Below are positions 60,583 to 64,000 of a stretch of DNA of 64,000 nucleotides, piece after piece. The DNA is from Phaeoceros laevis (taxonomy: Eukaryota; Anthocerotophyta; Anthocerotopsida; Notothyladales), in contig JBNGIQ010009123.1 of NCBI GenBank assembly GCA_049999765.1, positions 62,001 through 126,000 on the forward strand. Reading direction: 5' to 3'. Both the position numbers and the translations under genes were made by a program. The first letter of the stretch is position 1, and the number at the start of each line of letters is the position of its first letter. Below the pieces are notes generated by a model. That model was not told where the DNA came from. It searched no databases and saw only the letters and a program-made list of their open reading frames with translations.

Positions 60583-61362
60583 TACTGCGGTTCAGATACT
60601 ACACCTGCAGAGGAGGTGAGTTCACTGGCAAATGAAGCAAATGGATACCGAAGGAGCAGAAATTGGACTGCCGGTATCAACAACCTCCTGCAATGTGCGC
60701 CTTTCTCCTCCCTGAAAGCAGAGATCAGGCATTCACCTGAGGCCCATTTCCAGCTCCATTGTTACTGGATTTGCGAGGCACGCACAACCTATCTGGCTCT
60801 GGATGTCGCAAAAAATCGGCTGAAAGGTGGTAGCCGGTGAGGAAGTGATAAATTGAGCTCAGGAGATGGGAGCTTTATCCGCGACGAACGCGGTTCCTAT
60901 AGCTTGAAGGCAGAGATAGTCTCGTCATCAGCCAAAACGTGTCAACGCTAGTCTACTTCCTCGGAGTTTCGATGTGGAATCATCTAAACGGAAACATTAA
61001 AGATTCATGTACTACACCGCAAGAGGAGGCTGGCGGTTAAATGTAGGACATTTAGGGCAGGGTTGCGAGCGCGCTAGTCTACATCAATTTCCGCTCAATA
61101 TGAAACCAAGAGCTTCCTCCGAGTCGGACAGGTGAGGAAGGTGCTGCGAGCTGGGGAGGCTCTCGTCAACTATGCAATCCATGCCCCTATCTTCTGGACA
61201 AGCTGATGGCCACAAGGACTTGGTCTTTCAAGGTTCCCTGGACGGGCGACGGTGCGTTGATATTGTCCTGCAGCTGTATGGACTCTTAGGGCACCGGGCT
61301 TCTTGGTGCATCTTCGAACAGATCTGAGCTTCTTTTGGGGAGACCTGTCATTGAAAACGACG
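60583..61362. other. divergent promoter region
   Basis: The 315-residue gene runs leftward and the RRG/RMD1 gene rightward from this interval. Both promoters should lie here. No exon or repeat is recognised. Confidence 0.4.
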
Positions 61363-63669
61363 ATGGCTTGTCGGATTGGGAGGGGACTAGCCAAAAAGGT
61401 CGTCACCTCCTGCCGCAATTGGAGGACAAAAATTAGCTCCCTGGAGGAATGTGGAAATCGTGATTTATTTTTCGTCGTCACGGAATTCAGAGCAGGTGAG
61501 GGACGACTGCTTCGGCCTGCAATTTCTTGGGCCGCCTCGGAGAGTTGTGCAGCTTCGACTGATTTGAAGTCATCAACTGAGCATGTTTTGCAATACAAAC
61601 TCCGGGCAACATCATTGCATAACCCGATTCAGAGCACGTTTTTCAGACGGGCCGGCAACGACGGCCAGAATCGTAATGCAAGGTCCTCTGCACACTCGAG
61701 CGCATCCTCGGTGATAGCTGACGTGGACTTCAACACTCCTCGTGATAGTAGCTTCTCTGATGCTCCCAAGGACGTGCTGGCTGCTGGCATGAATGACCCG
61801 GTGGATTGGAAAAAGCAGCGTGTGAAAGTCGCGGAGTTCGAGGACATTTCTCGGAACCAACCAGTGGATCCACCACATATCCTCGATGTGGAGCCGGCAG
61901 ACGTCTACATCCCCGTCAAAGCCTTCTACATCTCCAGAAGGTTAGTGACACCGTCTGTTTGTTCGGATAACCTATTTGTGAATAGCAGCTAACAATTAAA
62001 GCGGCAATGTGCAGTGTTGACTTGAAGGGTTTGGCAGCGGAGCCCTTCAGTGATGTAACTACAGCCAGAAACAACTTAATCATTCGATGTACAGATCGAC
62101 CTCCTGGATCTTCAGCAGTACTGAGCAATCCGGTAGATCTCTTGGCCTGTGTCTGCCCTTCCTGCCCTGTAATGCCTGCAATGTTGGTGTTTGGTGTTTG
62201 AATTAGACTTCATGAAACAGACACCCTTGATGTTTTGAGCTTGGTGATTTCCCTTTGCTGATGTAGATATTCCAGCTTCTGTCTATTTTATGTTTAAAAC
62301 CAAGTCGCCTGCTCTGACTGTTTTCGTGGTCTTATTTGAACTTTTGTGTTACTGACAGGGCAATCCTGCAGTCAGTGAAAGGTACATGGTAGCCTTCCAA
62401 TATGGGTCAGTCGTTTTGTTCAACTTCCGGGATCAGGAAGAGGAGGATTCTTTGAATGCAGTACGCAAGTACTGCACTGATCAATTTCGAGAATCAAGAA
62501 AGGATGGTATCTTTTTCCTAAGTTCCACTTTCCACTCTGCTGGTATCGTTTGGCTGGTTGTGTCTTAAGAAAACAGCAATCTGCCAGTTTGCCCAGATTC
62601 CCACTGTACAATACCAGAATAATGCAGGCACTCAATAGGCCGCGGCAAGCTGGGAGTAACTTGGCTTGGTTTGTCGCTGGTTGCAGATTATGGTGTCGTG
62701 GTTAGACCAACACTAGCAGGTTGGAGTGAAGGTGGACATGACAGAATAATGCTGAAGAAGCTCGACACTGATAACATTAGAGTGATATCCAGCATTCTTG
62801 GTCAAAGTATTGCTCTTGATCATTATGCGAAGAAGGTACCTATCCTGCACTTAGTCTTGTCTTACATGCTTGATTATGTCTCAGATGGACCTCTTTGTAG
62901 GTGGATTGATCTTTTCGTGCAGGTGGACGAGATGGTGAACACATTCAGCGAGTTAAATAGAGGAATGGAGAAAACTGGAACTTTTACCATGACCAGAAAN
63001 NNNNNNNNNNNNNNNNNNNNNNNNNNNNNNNNNNNNNNNNNNNNNNNNNNNNNNNNNNNNNNNNNNNNNNNNNNNNNNNNNNNNNNNNNNNNNNNNNNNG
63101 CAGATGTAATTCTTCGTCTTGGTCTGCTAGAAAGGTAAGTCAACCACAGGATCATGGTTTTCTTCTGTCACTCTGATTACTCTGTTGCCAACTTAGACTA
63201 CATGGGGCACATGACTTGTTTCCACAGATCAGACGCAGCATGGAAAGATGCAAACTATGCTCAAATTTGGGAATATTTACGTGATGATTTTGAGCTGGAC
63301 GAGAGATTCGAGAGTCTTGATTTCAAGCTGAACATTATTCAGGTACCCCTATGGTCTTTGCTCTTGGTAACTCATTGGTTAGCTGCCAGTAGTGCCGTAA
63401 GAGTCATTGATGGGAAGAACTTGATGTAAGACTTTTTGGCTGTATGGCTTGTGGTGGTTGCAGCACAATNNNNNNNNNNNNNNNNNNNNNNNNNNNNNNN
63501 NNNNNNNNNNNNNNNNNNNNNNNNNNNNNNNNNNNNNNNNNNNNNNNNNNNNNNNNNNNNNNNNNNNNNCCGGAAATCGGATACACTTGAGTGGATTATT
63601 ATCCTCCTCATTACAGGAGAGATTTGTGTCAGCTTGTATGACATTTTGCACACTGCCAAAGTCTTATGA
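61363..63669 (+). CDS. RRG: RMD1/DUF155 family protein (RETARDED ROOT GROWTH-like), with two gaps
   Basis: Exons seen are 61363-61940, 62015-62132, 62359-62506, 62687-62835, 62923 into the gap, 63100-63134, 63228-63342, and a last exon from the second gap to TGA at 63667. Family blocks are FYISRSVDLKGL, RYMVAFQYGSVVLFNF, DTDNIRVISSILGQSIALDH, NRGMEKTGTFTM, ADVILRLGLLER, YAQIWEYLRDDFELDERF and RKSDTLEWIII. The last block begins the C-terminal membrane segment. The N-terminus is basic and free of acidic residues for 20 positions, which suits mitochondrial targeting. In plants RRG is a mitochondrial protein needed for cell division in root meristems; RMD1 relatives occur in fungi. The region before RKSD, usually about 20 residues, falls in the second gap. 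Confidence 0.88.
63000..63099. other. assembly gap (100 N)
   Basis: Exactly 100 N inside the RRG/RMD1 gene, between the exon ending in FTMTRK and the one starting ADVILRL. About a dozen codons of the family pattern are missing. Confidence 0.99.
63470..63569. other. assembly gap (100 N)
   Basis: Exactly 100 N that hides the start of the last RRG/RMD1 exon, where the family has the conserved HN..FLQEVLQNR block. Confidence 0.99.
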
Positions 63670-64000
63670 GGAAGAACGGATTTCGTTACGTGCTCAGGGC
63701 TGCGGCAATTCGGTGGGTCTTTGCTGTGCTCTTCGGGCTCCTTCATCGCCATCTTTTTTAAAGATTGTCTTCACTTTTTCAGTTTGCTGAGGTTCCGCTA
63801 TGAAAGTTTCGATATAGCCACATTGAGTTGGGTGACCTACCGGCACCGTGCAGCGTCAGTAGCCGAGTTGCAGATAATCCAGTCTAGTTGAGAGTGATTG
63901 AGTTGTGCGGAAATAAGTCGGAGTGCCGAATTGGCACGGCAAATTGCAGTCCGTGTCGCGTGTTGGCAGTCCGTGTTGGACGTCCGTGTCGCCGTGTGAC
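63670..64000. other. downstream of RRG/RMD1, short repeats
   Basis: Presumed 3' untranslated region, then a stretch from about 63940 with repeated GCAGTCCGTGT and GTCCGTGTCG motifs at the window edge. No gene is seen. Confidence 0.4.

Overview
This is eukaryotic nuclear DNA from a land plant or close streptophyte relative. Chloroplast-targeted proteins (Rubisco activase, SufD/ABCI7, SLP1 phosphatase), three long PLS-class PPR genes and an ALP1-like gene point to a plant. A TTLL9-type tubulin glutamylase points to one that still makes motile, flagellated cells. Introns are short (mostly 80-280 bp, GT-AG) and genes are dense. With the PPR-DYW expansion, this suits a spore-bearing plant with heavy organellar RNA editing (hornwort-, lycophyte- or moss-like). 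The species cannot be fixed from the sequence. Three runs of exactly 100 N are scaffold gaps.

Layout. 1-2.2 kb: nothing recognised. 2.5-9.8 kb: two divergent PPR genes. The minus-strand one carries two N-terminal PDF motifs (as in organellar ssDNA-binding OSB proteins) and a complete DYW domain. The plus-strand one keeps half a PDF motif and has a broken DYW domain. 10-18.3 kb: tRNA-Ala(UGC), an ALP1/HARBI1-like nuclease gene, a PC-esterase-type membrane protein, a possible 54-aa membrane peptide, SufD/ABCI7 and a DnaJ-type zinc-finger protein. 18.8-26.1 kb: a long coiled-coil gene whose reading frame runs by phase-compatible introns into a catalytically dead M48-peptidase-like domain. 26.4-33.6 kb: SLP1, a class II small heat-shock protein, MOG1 and UDP-glucose 4-epimerase. 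33.7-40.8 kb: gene-poor repeat DNA with tandem repeats, a duplicated element and a long inverted repeat. 40.9-57.4 kb: proteasome beta-1, a third PPR gene lacking DYW, an unrecognised coding stretch, TTLL9, an ARM-repeat gene, Rubisco activase with alternative C-terminal exons, and HRD3/SEL1L. 57.5-64 kb: a 5S rRNA gene, an unrecognised 315-codon gene and an RRG/RMD1 (DUF155) gene interrupted by two gaps.

The genes are mostly unrelated housekeeping functions. The most unusual content is the local PPR family: three genes share a PDF-type N-terminus and form a series of full, broken and absent DYW domains. Other points are the coiled-coil/M48-like fusion and the three-way 3' end of Rubisco activase. 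Most exon models were checked by hand for splice-site dinucleotides and phase; none has transcript support here.
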